Below are positions 21,373 through 31,051 of a DNA stretch of 64,000 nucleotides, piece after piece. The translations under genes and the position numbers were made by a program. Origin of the DNA: Sphagnum compactum. Lineage: Eukaryota > Bryophyta > Sphagnopsida > Sphagnales. The notes beneath the pieces were generated by a model. That model was not told the DNA's origin. It ran no database searches and was given only the letters and a program-made list of their open reading frames with translations. The DNA is taken from positions 3,968,001 to 4,032,000 of the forward strand of contig OZ234503.1 in the NCBI GenBank assembly GCA_965153455.1, read 5' to 3'. Within the stretch, counting starts at the first letter, position 1. Each line of letters starts with the position of its first letter.

Positions 21373-21919
21373 AATGGGTCTAGGTTCTAATTAACTTGGT
21401 CATTCTCGATGTTTGTTTGTTTATTTTTCAATTTTGTGATGCTAAAACAAATGACTAATTTTGTCTCAAAATTTTCAAAAAATTAGTCAAACTTATATTG
21501 GGGAAAAAAAAATCTTCTTTTTTTTTCCTTTTTTTTCTCCAAACAAATTCATTGATTTGGTGAATTCAAGAAAATAAACGACAATAGCTAGTCATTAATT
21601 AGTTACACCAATTATGAAAACTTGTCAAGCTTTATTTGTACCAAGTGTTGCGACAAGGAAGGAATTAAAATGGAAGAAGTAAAGGATTCATACATGAAAC
21701 CCTCAACTTCCATTCATGTTAATTAGTCCAAAAAGGTCAATATATTTAAATCAATGTCCTTTAATGTGACTAGTACAAAAGTGCACCTTCTATAACCCTA
21801 AAGTGAACTTCACATCGTTCATTATTTGATTTACTTTTTTCTTTTTCAATGATTAAAATGCCATCCATGAGAATTGCCACATTGGCAAGTTACATTCTTA
21901 TGCATATAACATGTCACAT
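21373..21919. other. AT-rich DNA, no gene seen
   Basis: Ordinary AT-rich sequence with poly-T and poly-A runs. No frame or repeat supported. Confidence 0.5.
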
Positions 21920-22100
21920 CCACATTGCATCCATGCCATGTCAATATATCACATGCATGCATGCATGCATAAGTCATCCATGTCACACCATTGCATCCAT
22001 GACATGCCATTATATCGCATACATGCATGCATGCATAAGGCATCCATGTCATGGCATTATATCACATGCCTACATGCATGCATAAAGCATCCATGTGCAT
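21920..22100. repeat. CATGCATG-rich tandem repeat
   Basis: Three units (starting near 21,945, 22,012 and 22,058) share 'tatatcrcat', a run of CATG tetramers, 'cataag.catccatgtca'. The core is alternating purine-pyrimidine and contains overlapping CATGCATG sites. Short frames across it are artefacts of the repeat. Confidence 0.8.
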
Positions 22101-23126
22101 TATGATTTGTGCGTGAAATTACACATTACCCATTTGACAATGCTAGCACTACCTACAACACGAATAGTAACCCAAAAATGGGAGGGAAACCATGAAAGAT
22201 GCTAAATATGTATAGAACAAGCATTGACACAGTTAAGGTAAGTTGCGGATCTCAGAAGGGCCTAGCTTGTTGCCATCATCCCACATCCAATCCTTAGTTC
22301 TGCCATTCCACCCAAAGCATTAGTCCCAATTCCTTCAAATAAGAAACATTTGACATAGAAAGAAATTGTGCACACCACACATATCAAACATACACTTGAA
22401 AACATATGTTGTCAATAGTGTTAAATCTATCAAGATATGTTGTGCTTGGTGTTATGATGAATGTCAGTAAGCTCCAGAGCTTAATTTTATGGATTGAGCT
22501 TAATTATGTCTTTCAATCCAGAATATTGGTGATGGCTTGAAAATCAACTGATCTCCCCATTAGCCCCCAGATTTTTGTATTATCCTGAATTGGTTTCAGA
22601 TGCTCCACACTTTTGTACCTCGCAGTTGACCCATAACACACCCTGCATCCCCACAAATAGTTTTGCTCAATGACTAATACAACAATAAAATGGCAAATTG
22701 TTGTGGAAAAGTATCATGTTACCCCGCATGGTTTTAATGAACATTCAATAGCTAGAAATTATCTACTGGGCTAGATGGCAACTGCAGCAGTAACAAGTTA
22801 CTTGATTCCTTTGCCACAATTCTTGATGACAAACATTACCATTACAGATACTGAGAATTTCTCCATATTTACACTCAAATCATTCTAAGAGAAAACTGAG
22901 TGACTACCCAATAATAAAGCTTACTTAGATATTTCACATCGGATAACATAATAACTGAACAACAAGCACGAAAGCTAATGGAGGCTAATGTTGAACATTA
23001 ATCAAACAATTTAGTTTGTAGAGGATTTTGCAAAGTAAGCAGTGTTGTCTCCTTAATCACTCTCACTGTAGCTGCTCCTGCTCCCATAGTTGATCAACTT
23101 TTTGTCATCCTTGTGTCACCAAAATG
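22101..23126. other. No gene seen; left flank of the gypsy element
   Basis: Moderately AT-rich non-repetitive DNA. No coding similarity recognised. No sequence here matches the part of the right-hand LTR region that lies inside 29,950-30,111. Confidence 0.5.
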
Positions 23127-24050
23127 ATTTTGCTCAAAATAAAGACCAACACGTCGGATCACAGGGAGCAGATCCCAGTGCCTTAAATCAGATTAACAAA
23201 CCGAGGACTGTCTCATGTCCGATCTATAATGCACATCCTCTTGGTTGCAACAAGAACTTCCGGTGATGCCTTCGAGGTCAGATCCCTCCGTGTTCGCTCG
23301 GTCCCTCGAGCCACTAAACCACATACCTCCACTGCCTTTATACACTACTCTCACTCTCCACATTTTGAAACCCAGCAGCCACCCTTTGAGATCGTGGACG
23401 CGGACCAACAATAAACCAAGCTCACAACGAATCCTCTCACAATGACAGCCCCATCATGTCCACACAACCAGATCTGCAGGCACAGACCCCTCCTACCTCT
23501 CATTCTCCAAAAAAATAACACTCTGCTGACCACAACTCAGATGCAAACAAATCCCCACAGAAACCCATTCCGCTAACAGATCGTCTCCCTCTCGTCTACC
23601 TCCACACATCTAAGGCTCGGACCCCTTAGAGCTCTCATCATTCCTCGGCACCACCTTCCATGCTAATTGCATCCAGAGATTACACAGCCACTCAGCAAGA
23701 TGCTGGCACAGCGGAAGGAAATCAGCAACTAGCTAAGCAGCTCTCGCACACCAGAGAGAACAACACACCAAAAACTAACATTCCGAATGCCCGGCCCAGA
23801 TCAGCCAAAAAAACTTCCTCATCAGGAGCGCCACCGCCTCAACATCCCGGCCGTTACGTGCTTGGCTTCTCGCTCAAGCTTTCCCATGCACCATTACATG
23901 TTGCACGTCCCCAAAAAATCATAAACTTGCCGCCCCGCCCACGTCCCCATTCCGGCGGGTTTAATTCCTTTAATCCTTAAAGCAAAAGATCAGATTCACA
24001 AACCCAGGGGCCGTCACCAGGTCCCCGTTCAACCACCCCGTTACCGGTCA
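23127..24050 (-). repeat. 3' LTR (left copy)
   Basis: Matches 30,112-31,051 almost base for base and ends on the inner side in ...GGTCA (TGACC on the coding strand). Its left edge coincides with a TG but probably marks truncation, because the primer site beside the other LTR implies a longer U5. Confidence 0.88.
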
Positions 24051-24056
24051 TATATG

Positions 24057-24073
24057 TCACCCCTCCATTCCTC
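24057..24073 (-). other. Polypurine tract
   Basis: The coding strand reads GAGGAATGGAGGGGTGA six bases before the LTR's TGACC. This is the expected position of the plus-strand priming site. Confidence 0.75.
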
Positions 24074-24088
24074 AAAAAGCTGAGTCCC

Positions 24089-25528
24089 TCAGCTCTTCTG
24101 ACCTTGAGGAGTGTGATAGACTTGAAGATCCCTGCGGGGTCTTTCCCACTGGTTTCCATCAGCGTCCTGTATAATGCATATCCGGCTTCCTTCTTCGAAA
24201 TCAAGATTCCCAATCCCGTCAGTATGCACAACAAACAGGTATGGACCTTCCCAGCTGGCAATCAAAGCCTTCTTTTTCCCAGGTCTCTTCATCTTAACCA
24301 TCATTTCACCAGCAACCAGACCTTCAAAAGCCTGCTTCCCTTTTCTGGTAGCATAGGCCCTTTTTTGCTTCTGCTGTGCTTGTCCTACATTGAGAAGAAC
24401 ATTCTCATGAATGTTGGCAATCAAGCTCATCTTCTGCATAAATTGCTTTGCAGTAGTCTCCACGTCAGCGGTGTCATCAACTTCGGCAGTCAACGGATCT
24501 AAATAGTTGTCAGCCCTCAGGCGTGGTGTACGCCTGGTCAAAATCATGAAAGGAGATAATTTCGTGTTGGACTGAATCCCGCACCTATATCCAAACATAA
24601 CCCTTGCCAGTTGCTCATCCCAGCAGTTGGCATTGTCAGGTACTGCAGATAGTACCGTTATACCATGCTTGATCGTCTTGATCAGACGTTCAGCCATACC
24701 ATTGCACTGTGGCCATTGAGGCGCAGTGTGTTGATGATGAATCCCGTAGTCTCTGCACATGGTGTCGAACTCCGCTGCCCACTCCCCTCCATTGTCGGTC
24801 AACACAAATTTGGGTACTCCGTACCTGCATATCACATCATCCTCCAGAAACTTGGCTGCTGTCTTGGCTCCATGATCAGCTACAGCTTTCGCCTCGCACC
24901 ACTTCGAATAGTGGTCAATAGCCACTAAGATGTATCTGTTGCCTGACTTGGTTTCAGGCAGTGGCCCTGCAGTGTCCAAAGCTACTCTATAAAACAAGTC
25001 ACAAACAGGTATGCTCTTCAACTCTTCATCCTCAGATCGTATACTCCCCATCCTTCTCACCATCTGACATTGCTGGCACACCCTCACTACAGACTTAACA
25101 TCCTCAGTCCTGTTATGCCAAAAATACCTCCTGCATACTTCAGCCAGAGTCCGTTCTTTTCCAAAGTGCCCCAGGTCCTTATGCATCTGAACTACCAGTG
25201 TCATGCGGTCTTCTGGTTTTGGCACCAACAGCCCTTTGAAGTACAGAGACTGCCCCTGCCAGTGGTAATTGAGTATCCTCTTCCTTGCCCTTTTTAATTC
25301 CAACGGATCAACAGTAGCAGGCAGCATTCCTCCTTGCAGCAACTCCATGCAGCTGACATCTTCCCATATGTCACTACTCCTCGAGTCTGCTCCACACTCT
25401 TCCTCCTCATCAAGGTCTGCAGATTGAGAATCGTGTTCACCTAATTCCAACAGTCGTTGAGCTGCCAAGACCAACTCCAGCTGTTGTTGCTTGTCATAGT
25501 AATGAGGTCTTTTCCTTTGCAGAACCAT
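24089..25528 (-). CDS. Gypsy integrase ORF
   Basis: A 479-codon frame. It has the HHCC zinc-binding N-domain (His at about 116 and 121, Cys at 151 and 154: HKDLGH...CQQC). The catalytic core has Asp 185 (VALDTAGPL), Asp 245 (VLTDNGGEW) and Glu 280 (CNGMAERL), giving the usual spacing with 34 residues between the last two. A C-terminal GPY/F module (SWEGPYLFV) follows. It inserts the cDNA into the chromosome. The frame is the same as that of the upstream RT-RNase H ORF but separated from it by stops over about 170 bp (25,529-25,696), where coding-like text continues in other frames; the polyprotein linker is therefore damaged. All key residues of the integrase itself are present. Confidence 0.9.
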   Translation of the reverse strand: MVLQRKRPHYYDKQQQLELVLAAQRLLELGEHDSQSADLDEEEECGADSRSSDIWEDVSCMELLQGGMLPATVDPLELKRARKRILNYHWQGQSLYFKGLLVPKPEDRMTLVVQMHKDLGHFGKERTLAEVCRRYFWHNRTEDVKSVVRVCQQCQMVRRMGSIRSEDEELKSIPVCDLFYRVALDTAGPLPETKSGNRYILVAIDHYSKWCEAKAVADHGAKTAAKFLEDDVICRYGVPKFVLTDNGGEWAAEFDTMCRDYGIHHQHTAPQWPQCNGMAERLIKTIKHGITVLSAVPDNANCWDEQLARVMFGYRCGIQSNTKLSPFMILTRRTPRLRADNYLDPLTAEVDDTADVETTAKQFMQKMSLIANIHENVLLNVGQAQQKQKRAYATRKGKQAFEGLVAGEMMVKMKRPGKKKALIASWEGPYLFVVHTDGIGNLDFEEGSRICIIQDADGNQWERPRRDLQVYHTPQGQKS

Positions 25529-25696
25529 CCTAGCAGTACTGCTCTACGCAGTCTCATCCCCCTTTTTGTGTTCAGCCTCACACGGAACGAGCTCCTGCGC
25601 CTGCTCACCCTCAGACACAACGTCAATCACATACAAATGGTGGTCACTGAGGTGCATTGAGTGGTTGATCCCAAAACAACAGGTATGATGTTGTAC

Positions 25697-27070
25697 TCAC
25701 TCCCTGTCCTTTCTTCTGATTCCGAGCCATTCCATCTCTGTGCCAGTCTGAATAAAGAGGAGCTTCCCTCCTTCCATGTGTGTGTCAGTCTGCGCATTCC
25801 TAATGTCTTGGATTTCCTCACAAAAATCATCATCCTCCATGGCTGGTCCAATTGGATTTCTACTCAAGGCATCAACATTAGAGTGTCTGAGGCCTGGTCG
25901 GTGCATAATCTTAAAGCTAAAGTCCTGCAGCATGTCAATCCATCTGCCTCGCCTACCATGTGCGTCAGACACAGTTGCCAACCACTCGAGTGGTTTGTGA
26001 TCAGTGCGCAAAACAAAGTGATTCCTATATAAATACTGCCTAAAGTGCATGATGCCCCATATAAGTGCATAGCACTCTCCCTCCATGGGATGGAATTTCT
26101 TCTGTGCCTCTGTCAGGCTCTTGCTGGCATAGGCTACCACCTTCTCCAATTTCCCTTCTCTCTGGGACAAAATGGCTCCGACCCCTTTGGGTGACCAATC
26201 AACATCCAGACAGAACGATCTCTTGAAATCAGGTCGTATGAGGATGGGCGCTTCAACCAGCGCTGTCCTTAATGCTTGGAATGCATGCTGACAGTCCACA
26301 TCCCACACAAAATCAACGTCCTTTCTGGTCAGCTCAAACAGGGGAGCTGCCAGTCGCGCATAACTCCTGACATACTTCCGATAATATCCTGTCAAACCTA
26401 AGAACGATCTGACGTTAGTGACCGTCCTTGGTTGGGGAAAATGTGGAACTGTTTCAATCTTACCAGGATCTAGTCTGGTGCCACTCTCACTAACAACATG
26501 GCCTAGGAATGTAATACTTTTTGCAACAAAGCAACACTTGTTCGGGTTTAGTTTGAGGTTCACTTCCCTGAGTTTGCACAGAACCATATCCAGATGTTGG
26601 AGGTGCTCCCCCCAACTTTCGCTGTGGACGTTGAGGTCATCCACAAACACCTTCAAGAATTTGCTACTCAAGTCCTTAAAGACTTCTGACATGGTTCTAG
26701 TGAATGTGCTGGTCGCATTCTTCAGACCAAATGGCATGACCGTCCAGTCATTCAATCCGGTCTTGGTGATCACAGCAGTCTTCTTCACATCTTCTGGAGC
26801 CATTCGAATCTGCCAGAAGCCAGACTGCAAATCTAGAGCAGTAAACCATGCCGAGCTCCCCAGCTGATCAATCACATCCTCCACAAGTGGCATTGGGAAT
26901 GAGTCACGTCGTGTTTGCGCGTTGAGGGGTCGGTAATCCCCACAGATGTGCGTGCTCCCATCCTTCTTTGCTGGTAAAGTAACTCGACAGGCATATTCGG
27001 AACTACTGGGCCTCATCTGCCCAGTTCTACCAAAACGTCGATCTGCCTCTTTACTTCGGCCTCTTCCCAA
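25697..27070 (-). pseudogene. Gypsy reverse transcriptase and RNase H
   Basis: A 457-codon frame. RT motifs in order: GDYRPLN (about 44-50), TALDLQSGFWQI with Asp 80, FGLKNATSTF, and the FVDDL active site (142-146), then LGHVVS and FLGLTGYYRKY. RNase H follows, with FCLDVDWSP (Asp 289), Glu 332 and RTDHKPLEWL (Asp 357). It copies the element RNA and degrades the template. Its first ~18 residues are out of frame relative to the family: correct text resumes only at MRPSSSEYACRV. Two small indels near 27,040-27,095 thus separate it from the RT start. That break makes this copy of pol defective. Confidence 0.88.
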
Positions 27071-27302
27071 TAGGACAATCTACCAGGATTTGCCCTGCAA
27101 GGAACCCTTGCGTATCTACAAAATGTTCACCAACAGTGCAGCATCCCAACTCACCTTTGTTCCAAGCAAAAACATCCTGGTATCGTTCCAGAATTTTCCA
27201 GAGTTGTTGCTGCCCTTCCTCATCCAAACTATCATCTATTCGAATTCGCTGACAGATCTCCCTCCACCTAGTGCCCATTTCGTCATGACTAGATGATCTC
27301 AA
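27051..27302 (-). pseudogene. N-terminal part of gypsy RT, frame-shifted
   Basis: The frame begins at ATG 27,302, about 20 bases after the gag-pro stop. It contains the typical region before the RT fingers (ILERYQDVFAWNKGELGC, then GEHFVDTQ). It ends in a different frame from the rest of RT. An upstream TAA in this frame means pol does not read through directly from gag-pro. Confidence 0.8.
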
Positions 27303-27321
27303 TAGCTTAGTGGTACTGCGA

Positions 27322-29418
27322 CTAGAGTCGCCATCCGGGTTGCTGTAGCATAAGTGTCACAGCAGCATCAAGCGTGCTCTCAGACATGGCTCGTTTGCTT
27401 TGCGCTGCATCAGCCACCCACCTTATCCAATCTGCGTAGTCACCTACATCCGTAACTTCTCCATTCATGAAGCCATCAGCCTGCTCCTGTAATATCAGTT
27501 GCAGAATCTCTGGCGGCCTTTCTGATGTCACTAGCTTCTCCAATTCATCATCCCCAAATTCGTCCTCATAATCAACTTGCTTCACTGGCTTAGACATGGA
27601 ATCACCATGCTCGCTACCATCAGTACCCGTATCAGAATCTGAGGTAGACGCGGCATCTTCCTTGATCACAACTGTGCTATCCTGATCTGCCACCCAACCA
27701 AGATCGTCACTGGTGGATGTGCTCTGCCAGCTAGTCGTAGACTCTCGCATTAGAGTTTCCGAATTCATCCTCTGCAACAGATTCACCATTATCAAAGGTA
27801 GCACCTCCACATTGGCACCCGGTCCATGCCTCACCTGGATTAAACTTCGTTCCACATCTACAATGGCGCCAATCTTTATGAGGAAATCTAGGCCAAGTAA
27901 TACATCGTAGCTGTCCGTATCAACCACCATGAATGTCATGGTGCACTGGACTCCCCCGACCTTCACTGGTATTTCGTCAATCCTGCCAAGAGCCTGCGTG
28001 ATGACTCCCGAAGCTGTCTTGTAGGTCTCTGATCCAGTGACCAGATGCATCATTCCTAGTTCCCTTACGACAGCAGCTGCCATAACGGACATAGAGGCTC
28101 CTGTGTCCACCAATCCTTCAACAATGTAATTGTTGATCTCTACAAGCAGATGTAAAGTCTTGCTTCGATGGGTCTTGTTGATGCAGATCTTCCTTAGTGT
28201 GGGAACTGCTGACACCATCGACACTTGATTCTCATTCATTTTCGAATCCCTCCTCCTCCTGGCCAGTTTCACCAGGCTTTCCAAATGTTCCAGTTCTCCT
28301 GGAATCATCAGTATGGTTTCCATAGGTGAGAGAGAGATTTTGCCTTTTATGAAGTGCGAGAGGATCTTGGACCTGACTGCAGCATCTCGGTCGGCACCAA
28401 GTCCATCTCCCACAGTTTGAGGGGTAGGTTCAGCCCCCCCGGCTGCCACTTCTACAGGTACTCTCCTTCTGGGCACCCTCATGTGGGAGAAAAGGTTCTC
28501 ACTCCCACACAATCTGTCAAGTTGTTGTAGAGTCGCTGCTTCATCGTTGAGCAATACCTCCAAGAAGTTCGCTGCTCCAGAGTGCGATTTCCCATCTTTG
28601 GGCTTCTTCCAACATCTGTCTTCAGAATGTCCCAGACCTGTGCAGAAGGTGCACTTGACTCCACAATTTTCTGTCCTATGAGGCATACCGCACTTGGCAC
28701 ATTTCGGCCATGCTTCATTGAGCCTTGGACAAGTGGTGGCCAAATGGTCCCCTCCCTTGCAGATCTGGCATCCTCCCATGACCGTGGAAGAAGATGATGC
28801 CTCTGGATTACGTACAGCCCCCTTGAAGAAGTTGACCAGCGTCTCATTCAACACAGTGACCTGCTTCTCCATTATAGTTTCTTCGGTCCTCTCTTCCTGC
28901 TCCTCTTTAAGAGGCTCAAATGGCGTCTCACCGAGCTCACCCAACACCCTTTCCACCTCAATTGCAGCACCTACTAACTCCTCGATGTTTGCAAACGTCC
29001 TTACCACGCACAGCTTACGGATTTCAGGCCTTAATCTGGCCAAAAATCGTCTGCGTTGCTCTGCATCCTGTATTTGGCCCCTCTGAAACAACTTATCAAG
29101 GCGTTCATAGTATTTCTGAACCCTCTCTTTAGGTTCCTGCTTGATGGCATCCAGTTTCATTCGGATGTCATCAGCATCAATGTTTCCATACTTTTGCACA
29201 ATCAAATTGCGCAACTCAGTCCAATCAGCAGGTGCTGGTTGCAACCTCCTGAACCATTCTTTGGCTCTGCCCCTTAGGTTCAACTTCGTGATTTTGAACA
29301 GCTTGTCTACGTTTAGGTCCCGCACCTCCGCAGCCATGGTAAGCCTCTCGGCCCAGTCGCTGACATCTTCATACTCCCGCCCCCAGAACAACTCGTCCAT
29401 TCCCTGGGGACTTGTCAT
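27322..29418 (-). CDS. Gypsy gag-protease ORF
   Basis: An intact 698-codon frame. The N-terminal third is the retrotransposon gag domain (WAERLTMAAE, RAKEWFRRLQ, TELRNLIVQKYG), which builds the particle. Three zinc knuckles follow: C217-X2-C-X4-H-X4-C230; a degenerate one with X3 at 240-252; and a regular one at 256-269. A variable, acidic middle leads to a pepsin-like protease with the active-site DTGAS at 438-442 and a later LLGLDFL flap-region motif. It ends in TAG shortly before the RT frame starts. Unlike pol it is undamaged. Shadow frames on the + strand were ignored. Confidence 0.92.
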   Translation of the reverse strand: MTSPQGMDELFWGREYEDVSDWAERLTMAAEVRDLNVDKLFKITKLNLRGRAKEWFRRLQPAPADWTELRNLIVQKYGNIDADDIRMKLDAIKQEPKERVQKYYERLDKLFQRGQIQDAEQRRRFLARLRPEIRKLCVVRTFANIEELVGAAIEVERVLGELGETPFEPLKEEQEERTEETIMEKQVTVLNETLVNFFKGAVRNPEASSSSTVMGGCQICKGGDHLATTCPRLNEAWPKCAKCGMPHRTENCGVKCTFCTGLGHSEDRCWKKPKDGKSHSGAANFLEVLLNDEAATLQQLDRLCGSENLFSHMRVPRRRVPVEVAAGGAEPTPQTVGDGLGADRDAAVRSKILSHFIKGKISLSPMETILMIPGELEHLESLVKLARRRRDSKMNENQVSMVSAVPTLRKICINKTHRSKTLHLLVEINNYIVEGLVDTGASMSVMAAAVVRELGMMHLVTGSETYKTASGVITQALGRIDEIPVKVGGVQCTMTFMVVDTDSYDVLLGLDFLIKIGAIVDVERSLIQVRHGPGANVEVLPLIMVNLLQRMNSETLMRESTTSWQSTSTSDDLGWVADQDSTVVIKEDAASTSDSDTGTDGSEHGDSMSKPVKQVDYEDEFGDDELEKLVTSERPPEILQLILQEQADGFMNGEVTDVGDYADWIRWVADAAQSKRAMSESTLDAAVTLMLQQPGWRL

Positions 29419-29934
29419 CCTTCCAGTCCCTGTTGAGACTCCTGAGCCGTTCAGTGATGATATTCCTTCTTGGCCGGAGAGCTAGCCAACTTCGATGTCA
29501 TACCCTCCACAAACAAGTAGACGCCGAACGTAGCCAGCGCGATGCCCAGCCCTGGAGTGGGGTGTCTTAGGTTATTGCTAATGACGGGATGCTTGTGATA
29601 CGCATCCCTGGCCGCGAAAAAAATCCCGTGGCAACACGTGGCTTGCTACCGCCACTGAATCTGTCCAACGCCGTCCCTGCTCGGATTCTACTCTTATGAT
29701 TTTGTGCTCGAAGCAAACGACGAGAGACACGAGAAGTCCCTTCTTCTCCTTGTCCTTTTTTGCAACAGTGTCTTGTTCGTCTTCAACCTCACAACAGCTG
29801 AGAGCAGCCGTCTCTTTCTGGGAGGCTGATCTTCTGCATTGAAAACCTCCCCCTGCCTGATGAAGATATGATATTTCAACTATCATTGTATCTAGACATC
29901 TATTGGTTCTACTGATGTTACCAGACCTGAACCT
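29419..29934 (-). other. Gypsy 5' leader
   Basis: About 500 bp between the primer site and the gag ATG. Short frames occur but none matches a retroelement domain. Confidence 0.6.
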
Positions 29935-29946
29935 GCTCTAATACCA
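29935..29946 (-). other. Primer-binding-site-like sequence
   Basis: The coding strand reads TGGTATTAGAGC. This matches the 3' end complement of plant initiator tRNA-Met (TGGTATCAGAGC) at 11 of 12 positions. It lies 166 bp from the recognisable LTR edge at 30,112, not next to it, which suggests the 5' LTR really extends to about 29,950. Confidence 0.7.
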
Positions 29947-30111
29947 GAAGAGAGAGAGAGTTATTCAGGAACACAGAGACAACCAGACATGGTGAGCTTA
30001 CAGACCCAAACCGGATTTGAGCTCCCTGATCTTCTGACCTGCACCACACTCCACTCTAACAATCTACAGAACTCATCAACACACAACGCCTGATTCTTCA
30101 ACAAAAAAAAT

Positions 30112-31051
30112 TGATTTTGCTCAAAATAAAGACCAACACGTCGGATCACAGGGAGCAGATCCCAGTGCCTTAAATCAGATTAACAAACCGAGGACTGTCT
30201 CATGTCCGATCTATAATGCACATCCTCTTGGTTGCAACAAGAACTTCCGGTGATGCCTTCGAGGTCAGATCCCTCCGTGTTCGTTCGGTCCCTCGAGCCA
30301 CTAAACCACATACCTCCACTGCCGCTATACACTACTCTCACTCTCCACATTTTGAAACCCAACAGCCAGAAACCCAGCAGCCACCCTTTGAGATCGTGGA
30401 CGCGGACCAACAGTAAACCAAGCTCACAACGAATCCTCTCACAATGACAGCCCCATCATGTCCACACAACCATATCTGCAGGCACAGACCCCTCCTACCT
30501 CTCATTCTCCAAAAAAATAACACTCTGCTGACCACAACTCAGATGCAAACAAATCCCCACAGAAACCCATTCCGCTAACAGATCCTCTCCCTCTCGTCTA
30601 CCTCCACACATCTAAGGCTCGGACCCCTTAGAGCTCTCATCATTCCTCGGCGCCACCTTCCATGCTAATTGCATCCAGAGATTACACAGCCACTCAGCAA
30701 GTGCTGGCACAACGGAAGGAAATCAGCAACTAGCTAAGCAGCTCTCGCACACCAGAGAGAACAACACACCAAAAACTAACATTCCGAATGCCCGGCCTAG
30801 ATCAGCCAAAAAAACTTCCTCATCAGGAGCGCCACCGCCTCAACATCCCGGCCGTTACGTGCTTGGCTTCTCGCTCAAGCCTTCCCATGCACCGTTACAG
30901 GTTGCACGTCCCCAAAAAATCATAAACTTGCCGCCCCGCCCACGTCCCCATTCCGGCGGGTTTAATTCCTTTAATCCTTAAAGCAAAAGATCAGATTCAC
31001 AAACCCAGGGGCCGTCACCAGGTCCCCGTTCAACCACCCCGTTACCGGTCA
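30112..31051 (-). repeat. 5' LTR (right copy), conserved part
   Basis: Pairs with 23,127-24,050. It is longer by a tandem duplication of about 15 bp near 30,357-30,380 ('gaaaccca.cagcca' twice). Otherwise there are roughly a dozen single-base differences. The outer edge is ...GGTCA at 31,051. Confidence 0.9.

Larger units (their letters stand above)
23127..31051 (-). mobile_element. Ty3/gypsy LTR retrotransposon
   Basis: Near-identical direct repeats (23,127-24,050 and 30,112-31,051) frame a minus-strand gag-protease, RT-RNase H and integrase set. Integrase after RNase H defines Ty3/gypsy. On the coding strand the order from the right is 5' LTR, primer site, leader, gag-pro, RT-RH, integrase, polypurine tract, 3' LTR. 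The outer LTR edge reads TGACCGG. Flanks (caaaa on the left, cactt on the right) do not form a target duplication, and the left LTR seems to lack its U5 end. The integrase ends in a GPY/F module with no chromodomain seen. About a dozen differences between LTRs by eye suggests a fairly recent insertion. Confidence 0.93.

Noticed and set aside
21849-22105. His/Met/Cys-rich ORFs (possible metal-binding protein)
   Set aside because: Composition comes directly from CATG and CCATG repeats.
23229-23445. Duplicate small ORFs at 23.2 and 30.2 kb
   Set aside because: They are the same LTR sequence read twice.
24104-29485. Many + strand ORFs across the gypsy element
   Set aside because: Antisense of integrase, RT and gag; none carries a domain.
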